NCBI GenBank assembly: GCA_036511595.1
Contig: DATCBY010000019.1
Location: 1-64,000 of the forward strand
Length of the DNA: 64,000 nucleotides
Origin: DASZQY01 sp036511595
GTDB taxonomy: Bacteria; Pseudomonadota; Alphaproteobacteria; Rhizobiales; Kaistiaceae
Direction: 5' to 3'
Below the pieces are notes generated by a model. That model searched no databases. It was not told the DNA's origin and saw only the letters and a list, made by a program, of their open reading frames with translations. The translations under genes were made by a program, and so were the position numbers. Shown here one piece after another: positions 52,362 to 61,212 of the stretch (position 1 is the stretch's first letter; each line of letters opens with the position of its first letter).

Positions 52362-53192
52362 TCAGCCCTGTCCGGTCTTGCCCGACTTCAGCTTCTGCCA
52401 GGAATTCTGCTGGCTCAACATTTGCTTGAGGTAGGCGATATTGGCCGCCGCCTGATCGGGCGGAAGTTCGGCACTGGCGATTTTCTGGGCTTCGTCGAAA
52501 CGGCCTTCGAGACCGACGACCAGCGCCAGGTTCTGGCGGACGCGGCTGTCGGCGCCGGGCATCGCCACGGCCTGCCGGAGCAGCTTCTCGGCCAGCGGCA
52601 ACTCGCCGGTCATGACGTAGGACATGCCGTAGTTGGAAGCGATCGAGGGCTCGTTGGGCGCCAGCGCCTGTGCCTGGACATAGAGTTTGCGGGCATCGTC
52701 GCTGCGGTTCATCTGGTCGAGGATGGCGCCCTCGGCAGAGAACAGGTGCCAGTCGGGGGCGGCCGGATCCTGGGCCTGCTGCAGCGTGGCGAGCGCCAGG
52801 TCGAAATTGCCGGCGGCGGCGAACGCCTTGCCGAGCGCGGCGAGCACGCTGCGGTCGCCGGGGAAATTCATCGCCGCGCCTTGCAGGATGCTGACCGCCT
52901 GGTCGGCCTGTCCGCTGCTCTGGAGCGCGGCGGCGTAGCTGAGCGCCACCTCGCGGTCCTTGTGGTTGGTCTCGTAGCGCTGCCCCCAGTAGGCGGCCGC
53001 CTTGGCAAAGTCGTCGGCCGTCACCGGATGGGCGATCGCTCCCGTCATCGTCGGGTCGGTCGCGCTTTGTGGCTTGGCGCAGCCGGCGAGCGTGAGGGCG
53101 AGCATGACAGGCAGCATCAGGCCGGTCGCGCGCAGGCGAGAGCGCAACCCGGGAGCGGCAGGACGGGGAGGGCACATCATGGCGGCGGACAA
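52362..53192 (-). CDS. tadD: Tad pilus TPR lipoprotein TadD
   Basis: This lipoprotein (276 residues from 53192; ATGs at 53180 and 53177 are equally plausible) has lipobox LAGC at about residue 38. Tetratricopeptide repeats cover about 75-250, for example DREVALSYAAALQSSGQADQAV and EPSIASNYGMSYVMTGELPLAEKLL. TadD is a pilotin-like or assembly factor. Unlike the rest of the assembly genes it is on the minus strand with its own upstream region shared with the aminopeptidase gene. Confidence 0.9.
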   Translation of the reverse strand: MSAAMMCPPRPAAPGLRSRLRATGLMLPVMLALTLAGCAKPQSATDPTMTGAIAHPVTADDFAKAAAYWGQRYETNHKDREVALSYAAALQSSGQADQAVSILQGAAMNFPGDRSVLAALGKAFAAAGNFDLALATLQQAQDPAAPDWHLFSAEGAILDQMNRSDDARKLYVQAQALAPNEPSIASNYGMSYVMTGELPLAEKLLRQAVAMPGADSRVRQNLALVVGLEGRFDEAQKIASAELPPDQAAANIAYLKQMLSQQNSWQKLKSGKTGQG

Positions 53193-53232
53193 GGGCCTCG
53201 GCAGCGGAAGGCGGCCCTTTTGAAATATTCCG

Positions 53233-53253
53233 TTAACCCTAACGCTTGGTTAA
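53233..53253. promoter_or_regulatory. TTAACC inverted repeat between tadD and the aminopeptidase gene
   Basis: TTAACC (53233-53238) and GGTTAA (53248-53253) form a perfect inverted repeat with a 9-base spacer in the 111-base divergent gap. TTAACC resembles the CtrA half-site, although orientation and spacing differ from the usual TTAA-N7-TTAA. It may be an operator for tadD, the aminopeptidase gene, or both. Confidence 0.4.
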
Positions 53254-53303
53254 AACGATAGCGCCGTACTTCCGCTCGAGCGCTCAACCGCCGGAGAATT
53301 GCC

Positions 53304-54686
53304 TTGCCCGATTGTCTCTTGCCCAACTCCACCGCGCCGGCGGTGCCGATCAGTGCCGTTGCCGCGGCCGACCTTTCCGCGCGTATGGGTTCGCTGTCCG
53401 CCGCAGCCGCTTCCTGGCTCGCCGCCACCGGCTTCGCCGCTGCGGCAGGCGAGGTGGCGCTCGTCCCCGACGCCGCCGGCAATCTTGCCTCGGTCATCCT
53501 CGGACTCGGCGCCGACATCGCCGGCGCCTCGCTGCTTGCCGGCAAGTTGCCCGGGGCGATTCCCGCCGGCACCTATCGCCTCGATTCGGGTTTCGCCAGT
53601 CCGGCGCTGGCGAGCCTCGCCTTCGCGCTGGGCGCCTATCGCTTCACCCGCTATCGCGCTTCCGCCACCGGGATGCGCCGCCTCGTGCTGCCCGCGACCG
53701 GTGGCGAGGACATTGCCCGTATCGCCGACGGCGTCTTCCTGGCGCGCGATCTCATCAACACCGGCGCCAACGATCTCGGCCCGGCGGAACTCGCCGCAGC
53801 CGCCGAATCGCTCGCTCGCCGCCACGGCGCCGCGTTCCGCCAGATTGTCGGCGAGGCGTTGATCGCCGACAACTTTCCGCTCATTCACGCGGTCGGCGTG
53901 GCGGCCGCGCCCGAGCGCGCCCCGCGCCTCATCGACATGACCTGGGGCGAGGCCGACGCGCCGAAGATCACCCTCGTCGGCAAGGGCGTCTGCTTCGATA
54001 CCGGCGGCCTCGACATCAAGCCGTCGTCCGCAATGCTGCTGATGAAAAAGGACATGGGCGGCGCCGCCAACGCCCTTGGCCTCGCCCATATGATCATGGA
54101 CGCCGGGCTGCCGGTGCGCCTGCGCGTCCTCATTCCCGCCGTCGAGAACGCCATCGCCTCCGCCGCCTTCCGTCCGGGCGACGTGTTCGCGAGCCGCCGG
54201 GGCCTCACCGTCGAGATCGGCAACACCGACGCCGAGGGGCGCCTCGTGCTCGCCGATGCGCTGGCGCTGGCGGCGGAAGAATCGCCCGCCCTGATCGCCG
54301 ATTTCGCCACGCTCACCGGCGCCGCCCGCACCGCTCTAGGTCCCGAGATCATCCCGGTCTACACGCGCGACGACGAACTCGCCGGCGACGTCGTCCGCCA
54401 CGGCGATCGCGTCGCCGATCCGCTCTGGCGCATGCCGCTCTGGCAGCCATACATGAGCCTCATCGATTCGAAGATCGCCGACATCAACAACGCCGGCGCC
54501 AGCCCCTTTGCCGGCTCGATCACCGCCGCGCTTTTCCTCTCCCGCTTCGTGCCGGACGCGATTCCCTGGCTCCACGCCGACATCTACGCCTGGAACCCGT
54601 CGACCAGGCCGGGCAAGCCGGAAGGCGGCGAGGCCCAGGCGATCCGCGCGCTCTACGCGTTGTTGTGCGAGCGCTATCCGGCTTGA
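53304..54686 (+). CDS. M17 leucyl aminopeptidase
   Basis: This 460-residue cytosolic aminopeptidase removes N-terminal residues from peptides and needs two metal ions. The metal and catalytic motifs are VGKGVCFDTGGLDIKP, MKKDMGGAANALG, the family signature NTDAEGRLVLADAL and LTGAARTALG. The start is TTG 53304 with a good CCGGAG site. It precedes a MarR regulator and an NlpC/P60 peptidase on the same strand, suggesting a role in using imported peptides. Confidence 0.94.
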   Translation: MPDCLLPNSTAPAVPISAVAAADLSARMGSLSAAAASWLAATGFAAAAGEVALVPDAAGNLASVILGLGADIAGASLLAGKLPGAIPAGTYRLDSGFASPALASLAFALGAYRFTRYRASATGMRRLVLPATGGEDIARIADGVFLARDLINTGANDLGPAELAAAAESLARRHGAAFRQIVGEALIADNFPLIHAVGVAAAPERAPRLIDMTWGEADAPKITLVGKGVCFDTGGLDIKPSSAMLLMKKDMGGAANALGLAHMIMDAGLPVRLRVLIPAVENAIASAAFRPGDVFASRRGLTVEIGNTDAEGRLVLADALALAAEESPALIADFATLTGAARTALGPEIIPVYTRDDELAGDVVRHGDRVADPLWRMPLWQPYMSLIDSKIADINNAGASPFAGSITAALFLSRFVPDAIPWLHADIYAWNPSTRPGKPEGGEAQAIRALYALLCERYPA

Positions 54687-54758
54687 ACTCCGCGCGGCGT
54701 CTGCCATAAATAGTTCGGTTCCGAAACGATCTGGCGCGGCGAGCCTGGGCGAAACGCG

Positions 54759-55109
54759 ATGCCGAACGTACTTCGTCCCAGTCAGGCGTTGCGCCTCTGG
54801 CAGGACGTTGTCTTCGACCTGGTGCGCGACGGCGAGCGCGACCTGACGCTCCGCCAGATGGCGGTTCTGCTCACCGTCTATCTGGAGCCGCCGCCGCATA
54901 CCGTCCGCGGCCTCGCCGAGAAGCTCGCCGTCACCAAGCCGGTAATCACCCGCGCCCTCGACACGATGGGCCGCATGAAGCTGGTCACCCGCCGGCGCGA
55001 TGCCGCCGATCGCCGCAGCGTGCTCGTCCACCGCACGCTGGAAGGCTCGCTCGCCGTCGAGCGCCTCGGCGACATCATCGTCGCCCGCCACCGCACCCTG
55101 CCGCCGTGA
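54759..55109 (+). CDS. Short MarR-family transcriptional regulator
   Basis: This 116-residue winged-helix protein of the MarR family has the recognition helix in TVRGLAEKLAVTKPVITRALDTM and a wing with LVTRRRDAADRRS. It is shorter than the usual 140-150 residues because the C-terminal dimerisation helix is brief. Its stop overlaps the downstream ATG (TGATG), so it is coupled to the NlpC/P60 gene and probably regulates this peptide module. Confidence 0.85.
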   Translation: MPNVLRPSQALRLWQDVVFDLVRDGERDLTLRQMAVLLTVYLEPPPHTVRGLAEKLAVTKPVITRALDTMGRMKLVTRRRDAADRRSVLVHRTLEGSLAVERLGDIIVARHRTLPP

Positions 55110-55981
55110 TGCTGGAACAAACGCCAATGACTGAAACCCTCGACCCGCGCCTGCACGCCTACCGCCCCGACCTTGCCGACGCGCGCCTCAAGGGCAAGGT
55201 CGCCGCCGCCCGCTTCGTCGCGGGACAACCACACCGCGTTACCGCCCCGTCGGCGCCCGTCAAGCGCACGCCCGGCGCCGACGCTGCCCTCGATAGCGAG
55301 GCGCTGCGCGGCGAAATCTTCACCGTCTTCGACACGGCCGCCGAGGGGTGGTCGTGGGGCCAGCTCGCCACTGACGGCTACGTCGGCTTCATTCCGACCG
55401 ATGCGCTGGGATCGCCGGTCCCCGAGCCGACGCACCGCATCGCGGCGCTGCACACGTTCGTCTATCCCGGCCCCGACATGAAGCTCCCGGTGACTGCCGC
55501 GTTGTCGCTCGGCGCCGCCGTAGCGATCGATCGCGAAGCCGAAACCCGCGGCACGCGCTATGTCCGCCTCGCCGGCGGGGAAGGGTGGATCGGCGCCGCC
55601 CATGCCACCCCGGTCGCAGCAGCCCCCGCCGCTGATTTCGTCGCCGTCGCGAAGCGCTTCGTCGAGGCGCCGTATCTCTGGGGCGGCCGCACCAGCCTCG
55701 GCCTCGATTGCTCCGCGCTCGTCCAGCTTTCGCTGATGACCGCAGGCAAGCCCGCCCCGCGCGACACCGACCTGCAGGAAAAGATGGTGGGCAAGCCCGT
55801 CGAGAATGGCTTCGTGTCGACACGCCGCGGTGACCTGATTTTCTGGAAAGGCCACGTCGCCATTGTGCTCGACAGCGAGACCGTTGTTCATGCCAGCGGC
55901 CACCACCTGACGGTCGTCGTCGAACCGCTGGCGACGGCGCTTGCCCGCATCGGCCCGCCGACTTCGGTCAAACGCCTGTGA
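55109..55981 (+). CDS. NlpC/P60 family cysteine peptidase with SH3 domains
   Basis: This 290-residue protein has two bacterial SH3-like segments (about 55-110 and 130-175) and a C-terminal NlpC/P60 domain (about 180-285). The catalytic Cys lies in GLDCSALVQLS and the His in WKGHVAIVLDS, with a third polar residue in VVHASGHH. There is no signal peptide, so it should act in the cytoplasm, like dipeptidyl-peptidase VI-type enzymes that cut gamma-D-Glu-diamino acid bonds in recycled murein peptides. ATG 55127 is an alternative start. Confidence 0.9.
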   Translation: MLEQTPMTETLDPRLHAYRPDLADARLKGKVAAARFVAGQPHRVTAPSAPVKRTPGADAALDSEALRGEIFTVFDTAAEGWSWGQLATDGYVGFIPTDALGSPVPEPTHRIAALHTFVYPGPDMKLPVTAALSLGAAVAIDREAETRGTRYVRLAGGEGWIGAAHATPVAAAPAADFVAVAKRFVEAPYLWGGRTSLGLDCSALVQLSLMTAGKPAPRDTDLQEKMVGKPVENGFVSTRRGDLIFWKGHVAIVLDSETVVHASGHHLTVVVEPLATALARIGPPTSVKRL

Positions 55982-55984
55982 GAG

Positions 55985-56935
55985 TCAGTAAAGCGCCGTC
56001 CGGTCGATTGCGTTCCTGAGCGGCTCACCACGCTCGAACGCGGCGATCTGCGCAAGCATCGCGAGCGCCAGCGGAGCCGGATCGCTCCACGCTGCCGCGT
56101 GCGGCGTGATGATCACGTTGTCGCGGCCCCACAGCGGACTGTCCGGGTCGAGCGGTTCATGCTCGAACACGTCAAGGCTCGCGCCGGCGAGCACACCGCC
56201 GTCGAGCGCTGCCACGATATCCTTTTCCAGCTGCGAGCCGCCACGCCCGCCGTTGACGAGCACTGGCCCGTGCAGCGCCCCGTCCTGCGCCAGCTTCTCG
56301 AACAGCGGCATGGCGAGAAGGCCGCGCGTCGCCGGCGTCAACGGCAGCAGCGAAACGAGGATATCGGTGCGTGCCAGGAATGCGTCGAGCTGCTCGACTC
56401 CGTGAAATACCTGCAGGCCGGGAACGTCCGCCGCCGTCCGCCGCCAGCCCGCGACCTGGTAGCCAAGCCGCATCAGCACCTCGGCGGCGTCGCTGCCAAG
56501 CACACCCAGCCCCATGATGCCGACGCGCACATCGCGCGCTGCCGGTTGGCGCAATTCGTGCCAGGTCCGCGCCCTCTGCTGCGCATCGTAGGCCCGCTGC
56601 CGTCGGTGGTGCATTAGCACCTGCAGCGTCACCCACTCGGTCATGCGTTTGGTCAGGTCCGGGTTGACCACACGCACGATCGGCACGTCCGGCAGGTCGT
56701 CGCGGAAAATGAGATGATCGACCCCCGCGCCGAGCGAAAAGATCGCCCGGAGATTGGGCAGCGCGCGAAACAGGTCCGCCGGCGGACTCCACACCAGCGC
56801 GTACGTAATCTCCGCCGGATCGCGAACTTCCGGCGTCACGAACACCGGCCGCGCCGGCTCGGCCTGCCGGATGCCTTCCGCCCACGCCGCCATGTCCCAG
56901 CCCGTAGCGGCAATCAGGATCGCACCCTCGGCCAT
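55985..56935 (-). CDS. D-2-hydroxyacid dehydrogenase (GhrA-like)
   Basis: This 316-residue NAD(P)-dependent dehydrogenase resembles glyoxylate/hydroxypyruvate reductase A. The nucleotide fold is MGLGVLGSDAAEVL, the catalytic Arg is in the NGGRGG segment, the Glu is in DVFEHEPL and the His is in TPHAAAW. It precedes yejF by only a few bases on the minus strand (start at 56935, yejF ends at 56940), so it is probably the last gene of the yej operon. The substrate is not certain. Confidence 0.9.
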   Translation of the reverse strand: MAEGAILIAATGWDMAAWAEGIRQAEPARPVFVTPEVRDPAEITYALVWSPPADLFRALPNLRAIFSLGAGVDHLIFRDDLPDVPIVRVVNPDLTKRMTEWVTLQVLMHHRRQRAYDAQQRARTWHELRQPAARDVRVGIMGLGVLGSDAAEVLMRLGYQVAGWRRTAADVPGLQVFHGVEQLDAFLARTDILVSLLPLTPATRGLLAMPLFEKLAQDGALHGPVLVNGGRGGSQLEKDIVAALDGGVLAGASLDVFEHEPLDPDSPLWGRDNVIITPHAAAWSDPAPLALAMLAQIAAFERGEPLRNAIDRTALY

Positions 56936-56939
56936 GCCG

Positions 56940-58568
56940 CTAATCCGCCACCACGCCTTCCGGCGCGGCCGCGATCTGGAAGGCCGCCGCCATCAGCGCC
57001 TTGGTATAGTCGCTCTCCGGCGCGTCGAACACGCGCGCCGCCGTGCCGCTCTCCACCACCTTGCCGTTCCGCATCACAACGATGTCGTTGGCGAGCGCGC
57101 GCACGACCTTGAGGTCGTGGCTGATGAACAGGTACGCGAGGTTCCGCCGCCGCTGCAGGTCGCGCAACAGGTCGACCACCTGCGCCTGCACGCTCATGTC
57201 GAGCGCCGAGGTCGGCTCGTCGAGCATCACGAACTTCGGCTCCAGCACCATCGCGCGCGCCACCGAAATGCGCTGCCGTTGCCCGCCGGAGAATTCGTGC
57301 GGGTAGCGATGGCTGGTGGAGGGGTCAAGCCCCACCTCGACCAGCGCCCGCGCCACCCGCGCTTCGCGCTCCGCCGCTGAAATATCAGGCGCATGCACCT
57401 TGAGCCCTTCGCCGACGATGTCGCCAACCGACATGCGCGGGGAAAGCGATCCGTAGGGGTCTTGGAAAACGATCTGCATCTCCCGCCGCAGCGGCCGCAT
57501 CCCCTTGAAATCGCGGCCGTTTATCGGTTTGCCCAGAAAGACGATGCGCCCCTCCGACGAGATCAGCCGCATGAGCGCCAGCCCGAGCGTCGTCTTGCCG
57601 GAGCCCGATTCGCCGACCACGCCGAGCGTCTGCCCCTCGCGCACGGCAATATCGACGCCGTCGACCGCCTTGATGTAGCCCACCGTCTTGCGGAAGAAGC
57701 CGCGCCGGATCGGGAACCACACCTTGAGCTGGTCCGCCTGCATCACCACCGGCGCCGCCGCGTCGGAGTGCGGCGGATCGCCCTTCGGCTCCGCCGCCAG
57801 GAGGTGCTTGGTGTAAGCATGTTGAGGCGCGGAAAAAATCCGCTCCGTCGGCCCCTGCTCGACGATCTTGCCATCGGTCATCACGCACACGCGTTTGGCG
57901 ATCTTGCGCACGATGCCGAGGTCGTGGGTGATGAACAGCAGCGCCATGCCGGTCTGTTTCTGCAGGTCGGCAAGCAGCTTCAGGATCTGCGCCTGCACCG
58001 TCACGTCGAGCGCTGTCGTCGGCTCGTCGGCGATGAAGAGGTCCGGCTCGTTGGCGAGCGCCATGGCGATCATCACGCGCTGCCGCTGGCCGCCGGAAAG
58101 CTGGTGCGGATAGGCGTTGAGCCGGCTCGCCGCCTCGCGGATGCCGACCTGCTCCAGCAATTCCAGCACGCGCTTCTTGACGGCGCGCTCATGCATGCCG
58201 CGATGGATTTTCAGGATTTCGCCGACCTGCCGTTCGATCGTGTGCAGCGGGTTGAGCGAGGTCATCGGCTCCTGGAAGACGATGGAAATGTCGTTGCCGC
58301 GCACGGCCCGCAGTTCTCGGTCGCTGGCCTTGAGCAGCTCCTTGCCCTTGAACAGGATCTCGCCGGCCGGGTGGAAGGCCGACGGCGGCAGCAGCTTCAT
58401 CACCGACAGCGCCGTCACCGATTTGCCGGACCCGGACTCGCCGACCAGCGCCACCGTCTCGCCCTTGTCAATGTCGAAGCTGGCGCCGGTCACCGCCGTG
58501 GTCACCTGGCCGCCCTGGCGAAAGGCGATGCCGAGGTTGCGGACCGAGAGGAGAGGGGAATCCGCCAA
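56940..58568 (-). CDS. yejF: Oligopeptide ABC transporter ATPase YejF
   Basis: This 542-residue ATPase has two complete ABC domains (about 1-265 and 280-530). Walker A motifs are GESGSGKS and GESGSGKTT, signatures LSGGQRQRVMIAMAL and FSGGQRQRISVARAM, and Walker B regions DEPTTALD and DEPTSALD. Both sites look active. It powers the YejABEF-type importer. The start is TTG 58568, three bases after the small exported-protein gene. Confidence 0.95.
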   Translation of the reverse strand: MADSPLLSVRNLGIAFRQGGQVTTAVTGASFDIDKGETVALVGESGSGKSVTALSVMKLLPPSAFHPAGEILFKGKELLKASDRELRAVRGNDISIVFQEPMTSLNPLHTIERQVGEILKIHRGMHERAVKKRVLELLEQVGIREAASRLNAYPHQLSGGQRQRVMIAMALANEPDLFIADEPTTALDVTVQAQILKLLADLQKQTGMALLFITHDLGIVRKIAKRVCVMTDGKIVEQGPTERIFSAPQHAYTKHLLAAEPKGDPPHSDAAAPVVMQADQLKVWFPIRRGFFRKTVGYIKAVDGVDIAVREGQTLGVVGESGSGKTTLGLALMRLISSEGRIVFLGKPINGRDFKGMRPLRREMQIVFQDPYGSLSPRMSVGDIVGEGLKVHAPDISAAEREARVARALVEVGLDPSTSHRYPHEFSGGQRQRISVARAMVLEPKFVMLDEPTSALDMSVQAQVVDLLRDLQRRRNLAYLFISHDLKVVRALANDIVVMRNGKVVESGTAARVFDAPESDYTKALMAAAFQIAAAPEGVVAD

Positions 58569-58571
58569 GCG

Positions 58572-58886
58572 CTAGAGCCCCGTTCCCGATCGTTCGCATT
58601 TCCCGCCGGTCTGGTGCATGGCGGCATCGAAATAGTCGAAGCAGCGGGCGAAATCGCCGAGCTTCGAGTTCCAAAGTGTCACCACCGCCTGCCGGCCGTC
58701 GGGCCACGACATCGTCGACATGCCGAGGTATTTCCACCCGCCGCGTGCCAGCTCGGCCGAGGTCGCGGCCGGGTCGAGTCCCCAGACGCCGGCGCGCGGA
58801 TCGCCGCCGGAAGTTTCACGTTGCTCGGCGGCAACCGCCGCTGTCGCCAGCATTGTGAGGCATAACGCCACCCCGATCAGCTTCAT
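58572..58886 (-). CDS. Small exported protein inside the yej operon
   Basis: This 104-residue protein has a clear signal peptide (residues 1-20, cleaved after AVAA). The mature 84 residues contain GVWGLDP, a WKYLGMSTMSWPDGR segment and two cysteines, Cys82 and Cys97, that could form a disulfide. No known domain is recognised. Its ATG at 58886 overlaps the yejE stop (ATGA) and it is followed immediately by yejF, so it is translated as part of the importer operon. It could be a periplasmic accessory of the transporter. Confidence 0.75.
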   Translation of the reverse strand: MKLIGVALCLTMLATAAVAAEQRETSGGDPRAGVWGLDPAATSAELARGGWKYLGMSTMSWPDGRQAVVTLWNSKLGDFARCFDYFDAAMHQTGGKCERSGTGL

Positions 58887-60073
58887 GCGAACGTCTTCCT
58901 TGGGTCGAATGCGTCGCGCACCGCCTCGCCGACGAAGATCAGCAGCGACAGCATGATCGAGATGGAGAAGAAGCCGGTCAGCCCCAGCCACGGCGCGTGG
59001 ATATTGTCCTTGCCCTGCGCCAGCAGTTCGCCCAGCGACGGCGAGCCGACCGGCAGGCCGAAGCCGAGGAAGTCGAGCGAGGTCAGGGTCGTGATCGAGC
59101 CGTTGAGGATGAACGGCAGGAAGGTCAGCGTCGCCACCATGGCGTTTGGCAGCAGGTGGCGGAACATGATCGTCCGGTTCGAGACGCCGAGCGCCCGCGC
59201 CGCGTTGATGTATTCAAAATTCCGCCCGCGCAGGAATTCGGCGCGCACCACGCCGACCAGCGACACCCACGAGAACAGCAGCAGGATGCCGAGCAGGACC
59301 CAGAAGCTCGGCGCGATCACCGACGAGATAATGAGCAACAGGTAAAGCGCCGGGATAGACGTCCATATCTCGATGAAGCGCTGGAAACCGAGGTCGATCC
59401 AGCCGCCGAAGTAGCCCTGCACCGCGCCCGCCGCCACCCCGATTGCCGAGGAAATGATAGCGAGCGTCAGCCCGAACAGCACGGAGATGCGGAAGCCGTA
59501 AATCAGCCGCGCTACCACGTCGCGGCCTTGGTCGTCGGTGCCCAGCCAGTTCCAGTTGCCGATCGTGCAGTTCGGGTCGTCGGTTTTCAGCGGGTAGGCC
59601 GAGCAGCGCTGCTCCAGCGACATCATCCACCACGGCTTCGCCGGCGCCGGCGTGGCGATTTCGTTGTTCACCGTCCGGTACGAGTAGCGGATCGCCGGCC
59701 AGATTTCCCAGCCGTTGCTCTGGATCTCGTTCTGGATATACGGATCGCGATAGTCGGTGGTGGCGAGGAAACCGCCGAACTTCGCTTCCGGATAGTCGAC
59801 CAGCGCCGGGAAGAGAATCTCTCCCTTGTAGGAGACGATGACCGGCCGGTCGTTGGAGATGAGTTCCGCGAACAGCGACAGCACGAAGAGCACCAGGAAG
59901 ATGAACAGCGACCACGTTCCGCGCCGGTTCTTGCGGAAGTTGGCGAGGCGCCGCTGGTTGATCGGCGAAAGCCCAAAGCGCTGGCGGCGCGGCGGCGGCG
60001 CCGTCTGCCCCGCCGCCGGCGCGATCGTTTCCAGTCTCTCGCGGTGCAGCTTGTCGTCGAGCTTGGCGTCCAT
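58883..60073 (-). CDS. yejE: Oligopeptide ABC transporter permease YejE
   Basis: This 396-residue permease (from ATG 60073) has a cytoplasmic N-terminus, a first helix (LFIFLVLFVLSLFAELI), a large periplasmic loop of about 150 residues and five C-terminal helices. The EAA loop region is ALGVSNRTIMFRHLLPNAMV. The long periplasmic insertion before the core is typical of YejE. It starts five bases after yejB. Confidence 0.94.
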   Translation of the reverse strand: MDAKLDDKLHRERLETIAPAAGQTAPPPRRQRFGLSPINQRRLANFRKNRRGTWSLFIFLVLFVLSLFAELISNDRPVIVSYKGEILFPALVDYPEAKFGGFLATTDYRDPYIQNEIQSNGWEIWPAIRYSYRTVNNEIATPAPAKPWWMMSLEQRCSAYPLKTDDPNCTIGNWNWLGTDDQGRDVVARLIYGFRISVLFGLTLAIISSAIGVAAGAVQGYFGGWIDLGFQRFIEIWTSIPALYLLLIISSVIAPSFWVLLGILLLFSWVSLVGVVRAEFLRGRNFEYINAARALGVSNRTIMFRHLLPNAMVATLTFLPFILNGSITTLTSLDFLGFGLPVGSPSLGELLAQGKDNIHAPWLGLTGFFSISIMLSLLIFVGEAVRDAFDPRKTFA

Positions 60074-60078
60074 CGATC

Positions 60079-61209
60079 TCAGACCTCGCGCGTCTCGAAA
60101 TCGATTCTGGGATCGATCCACGTGTAGGTCAGGTCGGAGATGAGGTTCACCACCAGCCCCATCAGCGAGAAGATGTAGAGCGTCGCGAAGACCACCGGAT
60201 AGTCGCGGTTCAGCACCGACTCGAAACCGAGGAGGCCAAGCCCATCGAGCGAGAAGATCGTCTCGATGAGCAGGGCGCCGGCGAAGAACGCCCCGATGAA
60301 GGCGCCCGGAAAGCCGGCGATCACGATCAGCATGGCGTTGCGGAAAACGTGGCCGTAGAGCACTTGCCGCTCGTTCAGGCCCTTGGCCCTAGCCGTCACC
60401 ACGTACTGCTTGCGGATTTCGTCGAGGAACGAGTTCTTGGTGAGCAGCGTCGTCGTCGCGAAGGCGGAGAGCGCCATGGCGGTCAGCGGCAGCGCCAGGT
60501 GCCAGAAATAATCGGCGAGCGCCGCCGGGTTGGTCACCCACTGCCAGAACGGCATCTTGACGTATCGATCCGACCACAGACCGCGCAGCGGAAAGAGGTC
60601 CCAGAACGATCCACCCGCGAACAGGATGATGAGCAGGATGGCGAACAGGAACCCCGGGATGGCGTAGCCGACGATGATGACCGCCGATGTCCAGGTATCG
60701 AAGCGGGTCCCGTCCTTGACCGCCTTGCGGATGCCGAGCGGAATCGAGATGGCATAGGAGAGGAGCGTCATCCACAGGCCAAGCGAGATCGACACCGGCA
60801 TCTTCTCGCCGATCAGCTTCAGCACGCTGATGTCGCGGAAGTAGCTGTCGCCGAAATCGAAGCGCGCATAGTTCCACAGCATCAGGCCGAAGCGTTCGAG
60901 CGGCGGCTTGTCGAAGCCGAACTGCTTTTCCAGCTTCTTGATGAACTCCGGGTCGAGCCCTTGCGCGCCGCGGTATTTCGAGTTGATCGCCTCGTCGGAG
61001 GCCACGTTGGTCTTGCCCTGCACGCCGCTGAAGTCGCCGCCCCCGCCGGTGATGCGCGACGTCGCGCTGACGTCGGCTCCTTCCAGTTGCGCGATGACGC
61101 GCTCGACCGGCCCGCCCGGCGCGAACTGCACCACCAGGAAGCTGATCGCCATGATCCCGATGACCGTCGGGATGATGAGCAGGATGCGGCGGAGGATGTA
61201 AGCGGCCAT
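60079..61209 (-). CDS. yejB: Oligopeptide ABC transporter permease YejB
   Basis: This 376-residue permease pairs with YejE. It has an N-terminal helix (ILLIIPTVIGIMAISFLVV), a YejB-type periplasmic loop, and five further helices with the EAA loop RAKGLNERQVLYGHVFRNAML. It lies three bases after the first binding-protein gene. YejB/E form the channel for the two binding proteins encoded upstream. Confidence 0.95.
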   Translation of the reverse strand: MAAYILRRILLIIPTVIGIMAISFLVVQFAPGGPVERVIAQLEGADVSATSRITGGGGDFSGVQGKTNVASDEAINSKYRGAQGLDPEFIKKLEKQFGFDKPPLERFGLMLWNYARFDFGDSYFRDISVLKLIGEKMPVSISLGLWMTLLSYAISIPLGIRKAVKDGTRFDTWTSAVIIVGYAIPGFLFAILLIILFAGGSFWDLFPLRGLWSDRYVKMPFWQWVTNPAALADYFWHLALPLTAMALSAFATTTLLTKNSFLDEIRKQYVVTARAKGLNERQVLYGHVFRNAMLIVIAGFPGAFIGAFFAGALLIETIFSLDGLGLLGFESVLNRDYPVVFATLYIFSLMGLVVNLISDLTYTWIDPRIDFETREV

Positions 61210-61212
61210 CGG

